Positions 25,058-34,515 of a DNA stretch of 64,000 nt are shown here, one piece after another. Position 1 is the first letter of the stretch; each line of letters starts with the position of its first letter. Position numbers and translations under genes: made by a program. This stretch comes from BOG-908 sp964242115 (GTDB lineage Bacteria > Pseudomonadota > Alphaproteobacteria > Acetobacterales > Acetobacteraceae). The notes beneath the pieces were generated by a model. That model ran no database searches, was not told the DNA's origin, and saw nothing but the letters and a program-made list of their open reading frames with translations. The DNA is taken from contig CAXSZX010000001.1 of NCBI GenBank assembly GCA_964242115.1, forward strand, positions 1 through 64,000. Reading direction: 5' to 3'.

Positions 25058-25459
25058 GCACACCTGTTCGCCGAACGTCGTGAGGGCGAACGCCGCAGCC
25101 GGCAGGACCGACCTCTCGGTCAGGCCCTTGCGGAGACCAACAAGCCAGGGCTCCGGCCCCTTGCGCGTCCAGTCCTTGTTCAGCACGTTTCGTGCAACCA
25201 ACGGCCAGCAGCCTGTCAGCAGAGCGTTCGCCAACGGCGATTCGGGGGCGCTGAACACACGCAGCCCTTCCGAGCTTGGCAGCAGCATCTCCGTCTGCCC
25301 TGCCCTCAGGCGGAGACACATCAAGCCGTCTGGGAAGGATCCGTCCCGCACGGGGCCATCTGAGAGGGAGGGATAGTAATGGTTGCCGGAAACGTCGTTA
25401 AGGCCTCGGGTCACCCAGAGACGCCTACGCTTCAATTTTGGAAGGCGCTCCAGCGCAAC
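25058..25459 (-). pseudogene. 5' part of gene split by IS1595-type transposon
   Basis: The minus-strand frame reads LPSSEGLRVFSAPESPLANA, LLTGCWPLVARNVLNKDWTR and AAAFALTTFGEQVCETT before running into the right transposon end. It continues in the same frame at 20930 downward. The joined product would have about 195-205 residues. A TTG at 25435 is a possible start; an upstream frame ending near 25480 suggests another gene or a frameshift before it. I do not recognise the family. Confidence 0.55.
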
Positions 25460-26163
25460 GGCTGCCGAAATCAGCCTACCTCAAGCTCCGCTTCGAGCAC
25501 CATGTCAGCTTGGTCCATGCGAAGCTGGCCGACACGCGTGCCATTCTCGAAAATATTGCTTAGCAGAATGTCGACCACGGATCCAGCATGCTCCTAGCGT
25601 TTAGCCGACCTCGCCCACTCCTTCACGACGTCCCTGACCGAAGGCGGGCGCCGTCTGTCGGTGCCCTCGGGAAGCAGGCACAGCCCGATTTCAAGGCCGG
25701 CGGTGCCGGACCCGTTAGGGTCTTTATCGATGCTGTCGATCCAGCAGACCCATCAGATCCGGCCGTTCTTTGGGAACGAGGCGTAGCTGGCAGGCCCGCC
25801 TACGCGCTCATCCAAAGATCACGCCGGAACTGTTTGGCGCAAGCGGGACGGAGACATGCTGTCTCCCTCACGTCAGGTTTTCAGGCCGGTTCGAGTGCAG
25901 CATCGACCTTACCGACGAGGCAAGCCAGTTGGTCACTTGCTGCACATTCGTAGGAGAGGCCGCGTAGGCATGGGATATCAGAACCACTTAAGAGGCCTGG
26001 AGATCTACAGACATAGATCATGTCGGCTGTCGATGCCCGTTGGCCCGAAGTCGACGGCACCCGCTTCCATGCGCACGAGCAAAGCCAGATGCTGCGCCCA
26101 AGGCAATGCAAGCGCCTTGTCGTCAGTCGATCATACCGACACCCACCGAAGTGCAACCGAACA
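25460..26163. other. Degraded region before tniQ-like gene
   Basis: About 700 bp. A minus-strand piece reads SVVDILLSNIFENGTRVGQL and then RMDQADMVLEAELEVG before a stop at about 25485, which looks like the end of a real gene, but no continuous reading frame extends upstream. The rest has no recognisable gene. Confidence 0.4.
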
Positions 26164-27510
26164 ATGAATATGCCCGAAAAGGTTATAGTCGATCCAAGTA
26201 AACGACGGGCCACCCACGCTCTCCTGCCATACTTTCCGGCACCTTTTCCGGAAGAGATTCTTTATAGCATTGCGGCACGCTACGTCCGCCATATGGGTAC
26301 GCCACCCCCGGACCTAGCCGCCGAGCAGCTCTTCGAAGTCGGGCGCAAGCGCCAGAACATCGACTTCTCAAGCAGGGTTGGCTACTTGGCGGCGCGGCTT
26401 CCGCCGAAGTGTCCCATCGAAGCCGATACGTTGCTTTTCAAGCATACTACCTTTCCGTACTATGCGACCTTCATGCCGCCGAAGCAGCGCGCCAAAGCGA
26501 CGGCCGCTCGGCTCGACCCTAGCAGCGTCGCCTCGTTTTCAGGCAGTGGGTGGAAGTGGCTGAGCGCCGATAAGGCGCTGCGCTTCTGCCCGGAGTGCCT
26601 GCACGGCATGATGCAGTCGGTAGGCGAACTGTACTGGCGACGCGACCACCAAATACCCACAATCCTCGTCTGCCCGGTTCATGGCTGCATTCTACGGTTC
26701 GCCGACACGTCCAACTTCGCGCGGCGGGCGTTCTGTCCCGCTACGCCCGCGACTTGCCCGCGCGACGCGGCTCCGGTGATCGAACGGTTGGCCGAGGCGG
26801 AGAGGGTAACCCTGCTTTCGATCGCCGTCCGCTCGGCGTCCCTGTTGCTTGATGGAACGACGATCCTGTCCAAGCCCACTGACCCGGACAACTTTCGGCG
26901 CGCCATGCGGAGCAAGGGACTGCTGCAGGGCGAGGTCCGAACCGACCTGCTAGCCCTCAAGACCAAGATGACGGAGGCGTTCGGCCACCTCGGAAGAGTC
27001 TGGCCGCACGTGTTCGCAACTTCGGACGTACGCGGCAGCGGCGCCATCGACCGCATTGCGGGGGCTGGCAACGAGGTGACCGACCCGCTTCTCCATGTCA
27101 TGGTGAGCCTCTTGTTGGACGAGCTTCCCGACGCGCTGCCCCAAGAGCGCCGGGCCTTCGGGGAGGGGCCTTGGGAATGCCCGAACCTGCTGGCGGGGCA
27201 TGCCGACAGGCGAGCAGTCACTCAAGTCGTTTGCTCGAAGACCGACCAAGGGGTAGTGGGCCATTTCAGGTGCGACTGCGGCTACGAATATGTAAGGACC
27301 GCCAGGCCGGACGGGATTTTGACAAAGTCTCGCATTACTAAGTTTGGCCCTACGCTGGCGCCACTGCTCGAGAGGGCCAGGGCCGAGCGTTGGAACATCA
27401 AGAGGACTGCGGAAGCAGCGGGCATTCACCCGAGAACCTTAGACGCCCAAGCGACGGCTATGGGCTTGACAGGCATCTGGACGAAGACACACTGCCGGAA
27501 GCGGGCATGA
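26164..27510 (+). CDS. TniQ/TnsD-like Tn7-type target-selection protein
   Basis: Using the ATG at 26164 the product has about 448 residues; the frame is open from 26020. The N-terminal TniQ domain shows LPYFPAPFPEEILYSIAARY and a FKHTTFPYYATFM motif. A zinc-binding block follows (RFCPECLHGMMQSVGELYWR and LVCPVHGCILRFADTSNF). The C-terminus carries a second Cys motif (FRCDCGYEYVRT) and an HTH-like segment (IKRTAEAAGIHPRTLDAQA), as in TnsD. TnsD directs Tn7-type elements to a fixed chromosomal site by binding DNA there. No tnsA, tnsB or tnsC is present, so it is an orphan, perhaps the remnant of a deleted element. Confidence 0.85.
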   Translation: MNMPEKVIVDPSKRRATHALLPYFPAPFPEEILYSIAARYVRHMGTPPPDLAAEQLFEVGRKRQNIDFSSRVGYLAARLPPKCPIEADTLLFKHTTFPYYATFMPPKQRAKATAARLDPSSVASFSGSGWKWLSADKALRFCPECLHGMMQSVGELYWRRDHQIPTILVCPVHGCILRFADTSNFARRAFCPATPATCPRDAAPVIERLAEAERVTLLSIAVRSASLLLDGTTILSKPTDPDNFRRAMRSKGLLQGEVRTDLLALKTKMTEAFGHLGRVWPHVFATSDVRGSGAIDRIAGAGNEVTDPLLHVMVSLLLDELPDALPQERRAFGEGPWECPNLLAGHADRRAVTQVVCSKTDQGVVGHFRCDCGYEYVRTARPDGILTKSRITKFGPTLAPLLERARAERWNIKRTAEAAGIHPRTLDAQATAMGLTGIWTKTHCRKRA

Positions 27511-27591
27511 CACCCCAAGAAGGTCCTGTAAACCTTGGAAAGCGCCGCTTGGATATAGGCAACCAGGGCCGGAAGCGACCTCTCGAAATTA

Positions 27592-27759
27592 CGAAAGATC
27601 TTTATTATTATGGGAAAGGCCATGTTGGCTGCGGGTAAGCCAAAAAGAAAAGATGTTTGGCTGGCCTGACAGGCCCGAAAACGAGGCCTGCCGAGCGGTT
27701 TCGGAAAGGTCTTTATTAAATGTCGACATTTGATGGATCAGTAAAGACCTTTGTCGATC
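27592..27759. repeat. Repeated AAAGGTCTTTA motifs, possible Tn7-like end
   Basis: The motif GAAAGATCTTTATTATTA at 27593-27610 recurs as GAAAGGTCTTTATTAAAT at 27704-27721 and, inverted, as GTAAAGACCTTTGTCGAT at 27741-27758. The palindrome AAATGTCGACATTT is at 27718-27731. Repeated short sites next to a TnsD-like gene resemble the transposase-binding sites at Tn7-type transposon ends, whose terminus begins TGT. The other end was not found. Confidence 0.4.
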
Positions 27760-27859
27760 AGGGTCATTCGACACTTCGCCTCGTTGCACGTTGATGGTTA
27801 TCGGCGTGCAATTACTTCTGCGGCTCGGATGAAAGCGCGCGTAGCGGACCGAGTGGACC

Positions 27860-28219
27860 AACGGGAACTAGTTGGAACTCCATCTGCCCGGCCTGCCTCA
27901 TCGGTGAGTTGTCACGCAGGTCGCGAACCTCCTTCAAATCGGTGACGTTCAGGATCAACATCACGCCGCTCTGGTCCGTCTTGACATACCATTGGCCGAC
28001 TTACCGGTGAGATAGAGGCCCGCCGTCTGCCGCATCTCGGATGAAATGATTGGTTGCCACACGCCGGGCGTGGACCTGGCCGTAAAACTCTCGACCGCGA
28101 GCGGCCTTGTCGGGACGGCGAGTGCGGGACCGCCTGTGCGGTCTGCGCGTGCGAGATGGGCGGCCCCAAAGGTACGATCGTGGCCATCAAGAGTCCGTTG
28201 CCCGCGAGCGTCGTCATGC
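27860..28219 (-). pseudogene. Frameshifted small exported protein remnant
   Basis: From an ATG near 28219 one frame gives a signal-peptide-like start (MTTLAGNGLLMATIVPLGPP). A second frame continues with ARSTPGVWQPIISSEMRQTA, GLYLTGKSANG, and a third with VKTDQSGVMLILNVTDLKEV and RDNSPMRQAGQMEFQLVPL. At least two frameshifts are required. The last piece resembles small alpha-beta barrel dimer proteins, but no family name is safe. Confidence 0.45.
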
Positions 28220-28251
28220 GTTCGACCAGGCAAGCCGAACTGCGGCTTGTC

Positions 28252-28431
28252 ACGACAGCATTTCCTTGGCGACCTGCTCCGGCATGTCCGCTTGCAGCCA
28301 ATCCCCAGCGGGTGGCACCTTCAGATTGGCTTGTTTGGTCTAGGTCTGCCGCCGTTCCGCCACGCGGCCGTTAGATAGGGATCGTGCTGCCCCCAGATGA
28401 GCCTGATTGGCCCGTCAAACGCCTTGAGTGA
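28252..28431 (-). pseudogene. Alpha/beta-hydrolase C-terminal remnant
   Basis: One minus-strand frame reads SLKAFDGPIRLIWGQHDPYL, the strand and Asp region before the catalytic His of alpha/beta hydrolases. Another frame supplies the expected end, ADMPEQVAKEML. The two are separated by a frameshift and the N-terminal two thirds of the hydrolase are absent. Confidence 0.5.
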
Positions 28432-28475
28432 TGGCAGCGAACAGGATGCTCCCCGTTCGCTGCCATGCCCACTTG

Positions 28476-28886
28476 CTACCGACCAGGCGAGGCGTCCGGT
28501 GCACTGACCGAAGCGATCAGGCGGGCCGGCTGCGCGGCAACCGGGGCCGCCTTTGCCGCCATCCGGGACCGGCTCGTGGCCGACGCCACCAGAACCTCCG
28601 CTTGCGCCCAAGCCCTGCCGAACGCCGCGCTGCGGCACTCCAGGTAGCCGGCGGAGTTGAGGTCTGGACCGCCGTCACCGTCGGTGCAGACCTGCGAGGC
28701 CGCGACCAGCAGCCGGTGCCGCAAGGCCTGCTGGCCGGAAACCGCACTCAGACTCAGGCCTTGCAGCGACACGACGCGGCTGCTGGTTACGGTGTCGTCC
28801 GCTTTCGCAGGCAACGTGGCTGCTGCAGACATCATGATTGCAGCGGCGAACGCGCCGGCGGATAGTTTTGTGTTCACGTCATGCAT
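28476..28886 (-). CDS. UrcA-family exported protein
   Basis: A 136-residue protein. It has a signal peptide (LSAGAFAAAIMMSAAATLPAKA, cleavage after about residue 29) and then the UrcA-type domain with VVSLQGLSLSAVSGQQALRH, a paired cysteine motif (QVCTDGDGG and LECRSAAFGRAWAQA). UrcA proteins are small periplasmic proteins of unknown role common in alphaproteobacteria. A divergent promoter region of about 300 bp separates it from the wHTH-TPR gene. Confidence 0.8.
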   Translation of the reverse strand: MHDVNTKLSAGAFAAAIMMSAAATLPAKADDTVTSSRVVSLQGLSLSAVSGQQALRHRLLVAASQVCTDGDGGPDLNSAGYLECRSAAFGRAWAQAEVLVASATSRSRMAAKAAPVAAQPARLIASVSAPDASPGR

Positions 28887-29183
28887 GGATAATCTCCGTA
28901 TGGTTGTGCTGATCGGTTGAAGCTCGCTGTTGCTTGAGCGGAAGATGCGTTGGCTCAGGTAACGAGAACACCGATAGGACCCCGGACGGCGGCCAGGAAA
29001 TCAATCGCTGCAAAATGGGCTTAACCGGGATTAACCAGCAATTCCAATGATGTATCCTGCGTGTTAACCAGCTCCTGCGGCAGGACTCAGGGCGCAGGCT
29101 CCCGCGCAGGTGTTTTTTGAAAATCCTCGGCCCAGGCTATAGGCTTCATACGTCGCGTCGCACGGTGTTTCGGGGTTCCCGCT

Positions 29184-31355
29184 TTGCAGTCCGACACAGA
29201 ATGTTGGCAGTTCGGCCCGTTTGTAATCGACCGGCGGCGCCGCCTGCTATCGGCGCACGGCAAGACCGTGAAGCTGGACGCCAAGGCTTTCGACCTGCTG
29301 GAATACCTGGTCGGGCGCCGCCACGAGGCGCCCACGCGCGACGAGATACTCGCGAGCGTCTGGCGCGGCACCACGGTCAGCGATGGCAACCTGTCGGTGC
29401 AGCTCTCCGCCTTGCGCCGCGCGCTGCACGACCATGGCGGCGACGACAAGCTGATCCTGACACTGCCAGGACGGCGCTACCGATTCGTGGGCGACTTGCT
29501 GCCGACCGAGCAAGCACCAGCCGTCCCGACTTCGCCGCCGGACGAACGAGCGCCCGCACCCGGCAGAGCAGTACCGGCCGCGAGGCGGCCGGGTTTCGCA
29601 AACCTATGGATTGCGTCCGCTGGTGCGCTGCTCGCTTTGCTTGCAGCCCGGCTCGTATGGCCGAGGTTCGAACATGCGCCCACCGGTGTCACGCTATCCA
29701 TAATGGTGCTGCCGTTCCACAACATCGGTGACCATTCGCAGGACTACCTCGCCGAGGGTGTGACCGACGACCTGACAACAGCGCTCGCGCGCCTGCCCGG
29801 CAGCCTGGTGATATCGCGCGAGACCGCCGAGGCCTATGCCGAGAGGAAGCAGGCAACCAGCGGGACCGGACACCCGCTCAACGTAAGATACATGCTGGAG
29901 GGCGCGGTTTTTACCGACGAGGTGAAGCTCCGCATAAACGCGCGCCTGACCGACACGCGCAGCGGCGCGCTGCTCTGGACGAAACCGTTCACCGTGCCAC
30001 GCGACCGCATAAGCGACGCGCGCGACCTCATTGCCGGGCAGATCGTGGCGACCCTCGGCCCGGTGCTCGTGCAGGCCGAAAGCGTGCGCTCCAGGCAGGA
30101 ACGACCCGACGATCCCAGTGCTGTGGACCTTCTGCTCAGGGCACGGTACGCGCTCGATTTCGGCGATACGCTCGCCGACTACCGTACCGCACAGGACTTG
30201 CTGGTCGCCGCTTTGCAGCAGCAGCCGGACTTCACCGAAGCGCTCGCCGAACTCGGCTGGCTTCTCGTCTGCAAAGTCGCCAACGTGGACGACCCCGACC
30301 AGGAGGCCGACGAAGCCCGCGCACGCCAGGCGATCAACCACGCCCTGCAACTCGCACCACACAACGAACGCGCGCTCGCCGCGCAGGGGCGGTTGCTGGC
30401 GATCGAAGGCGACTACGCAGCCGCGATCTCCAGCGCCAGGGAGGCGCTGAAGGTGCAACCCAACGAAGTGGATGCCGAATGGGTGCTTGGCACCGCCGAA
30501 TACTATCTGGGCCACCTGGACGCGGCGGCAGCACCGATAGAGGCCAGCCTGCGCATCGACCCGGAAGGGCCGCACAGCAAGCAGCGTTACCAGCGGCTGG
30601 GCAGCATACAATTGTTTGCCGGCCATTACGCGGCGGCCATCGCAAGCCTACAGATGGCCTCGGCCGGCGACGTGACACCCGCGCCTGGCGACGGCAGCTG
30701 GGGCCGGCTCGAGAGGGTCCGGCTGATGCTCATTGCCGCGCACGCATTGCAAGGTGACCTCGACGGCGCGCGCGCGCGCTACGCGTCCTACAACGCAACC
30801 TGGGCGCACAGGAGCGTCTGGCGAATAAGCGCTCTGGTGCCGAAGACGCTCAGCGCGCTCACAGGATTTCAGAAGTTCCGCACGGCGTTGCTACAGGCCG
30901 GCATGGACCCGTTCGCCGACGAGACCGAAGACAACCACGTCGAGCCCTCACGTAGTCCGTTGACCGGTGGCGACTTTGCCCTGACGCCGCTTCTCGTACC
31001 GGGCGCCAACACCATTACTACTGCAGCCCTGCATTCTTTAACGCGGGGCGGCGGCCCCGTCCTGGTCGTCGACCTGGGCACCGGCACCGCCGTCATCGAC
31101 CACGCTGTGTGGGGAGACAGCACCGCGCGCAACGCGGGCGACGATGCCTTCGTCGATCGCCAGGCAAACTCGTTTCTGGACCGTTTTCCGCACGCGCCGG
31201 TCGTCATCATGGCCGATGGCGCTTATGGCGTCACGTCCTACAACGCGGCCTTGCATCTGGCTGCCCGGCTGGGCCGACAGGTGTGTTGGTATCGCGGCGG
31301 CGAGGAAGCATGGGCCAAGGCCGGCCTGCCAGGTTCCTACAGACGTTCCGATTGA
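29184..31355 (+). CDS. CadC-type wHTH, membrane, TPR and rhodanese-like protein
   Basis: A 723-residue protein with a likely TTG start at 29184. Residues 1-105 are an OmpR/PhoB-type winged helix (FGPFVIDRRRRLLSAHGKTV, then DEILASVWRGTTVSDGNLSV). A transmembrane segment follows at about 143-162. Residues 170-300 contain the FlgO-like LPFHNIGDHSQDYLAEGVTD domain that often follows in CadC-like regulators. TPR repeats cover about 310-530. The last about 110 residues resemble a rhodanese/phosphatase-type fold (GPVLVVDLGTGTAVIDHAVW, and APVVIMADGAYGVTSYNAAL) without an active Cys loop typical of rhodaneses. It is probably a membrane-bound transcription regulator; the signal is unknown. Confidence 0.8.
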   Translation: MQSDTECWQFGPFVIDRRRRLLSAHGKTVKLDAKAFDLLEYLVGRRHEAPTRDEILASVWRGTTVSDGNLSVQLSALRRALHDHGGDDKLILTLPGRRYRFVGDLLPTEQAPAVPTSPPDERAPAPGRAVPAARRPGFANLWIASAGALLALLAARLVWPRFEHAPTGVTLSIMVLPFHNIGDHSQDYLAEGVTDDLTTALARLPGSLVISRETAEAYAERKQATSGTGHPLNVRYMLEGAVFTDEVKLRINARLTDTRSGALLWTKPFTVPRDRISDARDLIAGQIVATLGPVLVQAESVRSRQERPDDPSAVDLLLRARYALDFGDTLADYRTAQDLLVAALQQQPDFTEALAELGWLLVCKVANVDDPDQEADEARARQAINHALQLAPHNERALAAQGRLLAIEGDYAAAISSAREALKVQPNEVDAEWVLGTAEYYLGHLDAAAAPIEASLRIDPEGPHSKQRYQRLGSIQLFAGHYAAAIASLQMASAGDVTPAPGDGSWGRLERVRLMLIAAHALQGDLDGARARYASYNATWAHRSVWRISALVPKTLSALTGFQKFRTALLQAGMDPFADETEDNHVEPSRSPLTGGDFALTPLLVPGANTITTAALHSLTRGGGPVLVVDLGTGTAVIDHAVWGDSTARNAGDDAFVDRQANSFLDRFPHAPVVIMADGAYGVTSYNAALHLAARLGRQVCWYRGGEEAWAKAGLPGSYRRSD

Positions 31356-31459
31356 CATCGTAACTTTCCTGGCCGATGCTTAATTTGCAAAACTTCCAGC
31401 ACACGGCTGTATGAGTTTTGTTTTGCTGCGCCCGCCCACCACGATTGGAGACCATCCAG

Positions 31460-31813
31460 ATGAACGCGGCAGTCTCACCCGACGATGATGAATCCGACGT
31501 CGTCACCCTGGATTTCCGGATAGAGTTCCACAAGACAGAGTCGGTTCTCGCACCCGACGGAACCTCTCATGGCGTCACGGCCATATGCCTGAAGAAGAAC
31601 TATAAAAAGATCCTCGAGCTCAAACCTTTCAAAGCTCACGGCGAGCACAAACCGCTGCTGGAGCAACGGCTCGAGTACATACGGACGTCGAGCGACCACC
31701 GGGCGCTGCTTGCCGTCGCCCTGGCTTTGTTCGACGCCCAGTTCGCCAGGACCGCAGCAGAGCCGCTCAGGCCGCGGCTACCGCCACCGCCACCGCCCGA
31801 CGCAGCATGCTGA
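31460..31813 (+). CDS. Small soluble hypothetical protein
   Basis: The ATG at 31460, after TTGGAGA, gives 117 residues beginning MNAAVSPDDDESDVV. It contains an alpha/beta core (VVTLDFRIEFHKTESVLAPD, and ICLKKNYKKILELKPF) and a proline-rich end. It is convergent with the multicopper oxidase gene, 12 bp apart. No family recognised. Confidence 0.6.
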   Translation: MNAAVSPDDDESDVVTLDFRIEFHKTESVLAPDGTSHGVTAICLKKNYKKILELKPFKAHGEHKPLLEQRLEYIRTSSDHRALLAVALALFDAQFARTAAEPLRPRLPPPPPPDAAC

Positions 31814-31825
31814 GACGGACCGCGA

Positions 31826-33082
31826 TCAGGAAATCCTCCAGGCGACGGTGCCAGCCGGAGCGCGATACCAGCCAGGATCGTCATAGCCGGCCAGTTCGTC
31901 TCGGACCTTCAACGTGGTGAACATGCCACCCATGCCCATCGAGCCGTAGGGACCGCGGCCAGCCATCATCGGGGCAGTGTTGGGCGGCCCCGGCATTATC
32001 CCCGCCATGTCCATGCCGGCCATCCCGCTCTTCCCCATCGGCATGTAGCCCGGCACGAGCCGGCTGATCTCGGCCGCCGCGGCACCCTGGTCCACGCCGA
32101 CCATGTTGGGCAGGCTGTGGCTCATCGCGTTCATCGTGTGGTGCGTCTTGTGGCAGTGATAGGCCCAGTCTCCCGGGTTGTCGGCCACGAACTCGATGTC
32201 GCGCGTCGTGCCGACCGGCACCTGCACCGTCGCCTCGCGCCAGCGCCGCGCGGGCGGGATCGGGCCCGCATCGGTTCCGCTCACCTCGAAATGGTGCCCG
32301 TGCAGGTGCATCGGGTGCTCGACCATGGAGAGGTTGCCGACGCGGATGCGCACGCGCTGGCCGGTCTTGACCACCATCGGCTGCGTCGCAGGGAAAATGC
32401 GGCCGTTCAGCGACCAGATGTTGAAGTCGGTCATCTCCGCAGGGTTGGGCCGCGACGTGCCGGGGTCGATTTTCCAGGCGTGCGGCATCCAGACGAAGTC
32501 GCGGTCCACCCGGCCCTCGTCCGGGTCTTTTGGATGAACGACGAACATGCCCATCATGCCGAGAGCGATCTGCAGCATCTCGTCGCCATGCGGGTGGTAC
32601 ATCTGCGTCCCGTGCTGGCGCAAGGTGAACTCGTAGGCGTAGGTCTCGCCCGGCTTGATGTGCGGCGCGGACAGCCCGCCGACGCCGTCCATGCCGGACG
32701 GCACCAGCATGCCGTGCCAGTGGACTGAGGTGTGCTCCGGCAGCCGGTTGGTGACCAGGATGCGCACCCGGTCCCCCTCGACGGCCTCGATCGTGGGCCC
32801 CGGCGATGACCCGTTGTAGCCCCAGACGCGCACCTTGAAGCCGGGCGCGAACGCCTGGGAGTACTCGCCGGCCACCAGGTGGAACTCCTTAACACCGTCC
32901 TTCATCACGAACGGCAGTGCCCGCCCGTGAAGGGTGGTCACCAAGGTCCGCTCGCCGCCCTCGGGCGTCAGAGGCTGCGGACCCTGGTCCGGGGCCGCCT
33001 GCGCAGCCACCCGGCGGGCGAGGGACGTGCCCGCGGCAAGGGCCGTGGCGGCGGTGAGCACGTTGCGGCGGCGCCAAATCAT
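31826..33082 (-). CDS. Multicopper oxidase
   Basis: A 418-residue exported oxidase with a Tat-like signal (MIWRRRNVLTAATALAAGT). Copper ligands are in the standard order: HWHG at 121-124, YHPHG at 162-166, HPMHLHGHHF around 258, and HCHKTHH around 317. The C-terminus is Met-rich (MPMGKSGMAGMDMAGIMPGP and further Met), as in enzymes that oxidise Cu(I). It would detoxify periplasmic copper. The start overlaps the stop of the TolC-type gene (ATGA), so it is the last gene of the four-gene operon. The two-domain-like length is short compared with CopA of about 600 residues. Confidence 0.9.
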   Translation of the reverse strand: MIWRRRNVLTAATALAAGTSLARRVAAQAAPDQGPQPLTPEGGERTLVTTLHGRALPFVMKDGVKEFHLVAGEYSQAFAPGFKVRVWGYNGSSPGPTIEAVEGDRVRILVTNRLPEHTSVHWHGMLVPSGMDGVGGLSAPHIKPGETYAYEFTLRQHGTQMYHPHGDEMLQIALGMMGMFVVHPKDPDEGRVDRDFVWMPHAWKIDPGTSRPNPAEMTDFNIWSLNGRIFPATQPMVVKTGQRVRIRVGNLSMVEHPMHLHGHHFEVSGTDAGPIPPARRWREATVQVPVGTTRDIEFVADNPGDWAYHCHKTHHTMNAMSHSLPNMVGVDQGAAAAEISRLVPGYMPMGKSGMAGMDMAGIMPGPPNTAPMMAGRGPYGSMGMGGMFTTLKVRDELAGYDDPGWYRAPAGTVAWRIS

Positions 33083-34515
33083 TGCGGGTTCTCCGAGGTG
33101 GGGACTGGCACGCGCAAGACTGCGCCTTGCGGGTTGGCAGGCGTGTCAGAAGATTTATGACCGAGCGCGCGATCCAGCTCGGCACGCGCGATCCAGTAGC
33201 GGCACTTGGCTTCGATCAGCCGGCGCGATGCCGCGATCTCGTCCTGCTTGGCCCGCAGCAGGTCGAACGGGCCGAGCAGCATGAAGTTGTACTGCTGCAC
33301 CCCGAGTGCGAGGATGCGGCGCTGAAGCGGCACCACGACCGTCTGATAGCGGTCCACCAGGTCGCGCAGGCGGATGAGCTGGTCGCGCAGCGCCCGGACC
33401 TGCGCGCGCGTGTCGATCGCCGTCTGGGCCATCTGGTCCTCGTCCTGCTGCAAGGCGATTGCGGCGCGGAGACGGGACGCCTGCCCCCGGTCGAACAGCG
33501 GCAGCGGCACCTGGAAGGTCGGGCCGGTCACCCGGTAGCCTTCCGGGTCCTTTTCCGTGCTGACGCCGAGCTGCACGTCGGTGAGCCAGCCGTAGCTCCG
33601 GGCAATGCCGAGCGCCTTGGCGGAGGCCTCCGCCTGGCGCCGCAGGGCCGCGATGCGCAGGTTGCCCGCCACCGCCAAGGCTTCGAGCCGGTCATAGGCC
33701 ATCCGGTCCGGCGGCAGGCCGGGCAAGCTGTCCGGCACCGTCCAGGCGGTGTCCGGCCCGAACAGCCCCATGAGCCTGTTCAGCTCCTCGCGATCAGCGG
33801 CGCCGGCTGCCAGCGCGTCGGCGTACTCGGTCCGCGTCAGCTCGGCGTCGGCCTGCTGGCGGGACAGGTCGAGGTCGCTGATGTTGCCGGCATCGTGCAG
33901 CCGGCGGGCGAGCGAGGCCGAAGCGTTCGATGCCGCCACCCTGTCCCCCAGCAAGGCCGCGGTGGCCTGGTCGGCAGACAGCCGGAAATACGCCTTCTTC
34001 ACGTCCGCCACGAGGTCGAGGACCGAGGCGGCGACGCTGAACTGCGTCGCCGCCAGCTGCGCCTGCGCCAGGTCGCGTTTCGCGGGCAGCAGAACCAGGT
34101 TCAGCACGTTCTGGGTGAGGTCGAGCCCTACATCCGTCGTGGAGAACAGCCTGTCGGGAAAGCGCACGCTCACGCCCAGCGCCGGGTTTTGCAGCAGGCC
34201 AGCCTGCACCAGGTCGGCCTGCGCCAGCCCGAGCTCAGCGTAGCCGGCCTGGAGCCCCCGGTTGCGGAGCAATGCGACCTGCACCGCGTCGTCGGGGCCG
34301 AGCGGCCGGGACAGGATGGCCGAAACGCGAGCGGCGGCCTGCCGGTCGGCGGGCGAGCCATGGTTCCAGACCACCTGCCGGCCCGTCCGGTCGGCGACGA
34401 TCCGGCTTACCCCATCGAACCGTTGGTCGAGGCGCGACGCGGCGCAGCCCGCCAGGACGAGTGCGCTGCCGGCAAGAGCTGCCGCGCGGGCCACCCTTGA
34501 TCGCCCCCGCATCAT
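33079..34515 (-). CDS. TolC-type outer-membrane efflux lipoprotein
   Basis: The frame is open to 35202, but the ATG at 34515 overlaps the stop of the upstream lipoprotein gene (ATGA), giving 478 residues. The signal peptide ends in the lipobox LAGC (Cys24). Outer-membrane factor features: DAVQVALLRNRGLQAGYAEL, ADLVQAGLLQNPALGVSVRF, a GPTFQVPLPLFDRGQASRLR motif near the middle, and long helical hairpins. It would form the outer-membrane channel for metal efflux with pump parts encoded elsewhere; no RND or membrane fusion protein is in this operon. Confidence 0.88.
   Translation of the reverse strand: MMRGRSRVARAAALAGSALVLAGCAASRLDQRFDGVSRIVADRTGRQVVWNHGSPADRQAAARVSAILSRPLGPDDAVQVALLRNRGLQAGYAELGLAQADLVQAGLLQNPALGVSVRFPDRLFSTTDVGLDLTQNVLNLVLLPAKRDLAQAQLAATQFSVAASVLDLVADVKKAYFRLSADQATAALLGDRVAASNASASLARRLHDAGNISDLDLSRQQADAELTRTEYADALAAGAADREELNRLMGLFGPDTAWTVPDSLPGLPPDRMAYDRLEALAVAGNLRIAALRRQAEASAKALGIARSYGWLTDVQLGVSTEKDPEGYRVTGPTFQVPLPLFDRGQASRLRAAIALQQDEDQMAQTAIDTRAQVRALRDQLIRLRDLVDRYQTVVVPLQRRILALGVQQYNFMLLGPFDLLRAKQDEIAASRRLIEAKCRYWIARAELDRALGHKSSDTPANPQGAVLRVPVPTSENPQ

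Noticed and set aside
33082..34500. Plus-strand frame opposite the TolC-type gene
   Set aside because: Composition of a shadow frame; the minus strand has the outer-membrane factor motifs.
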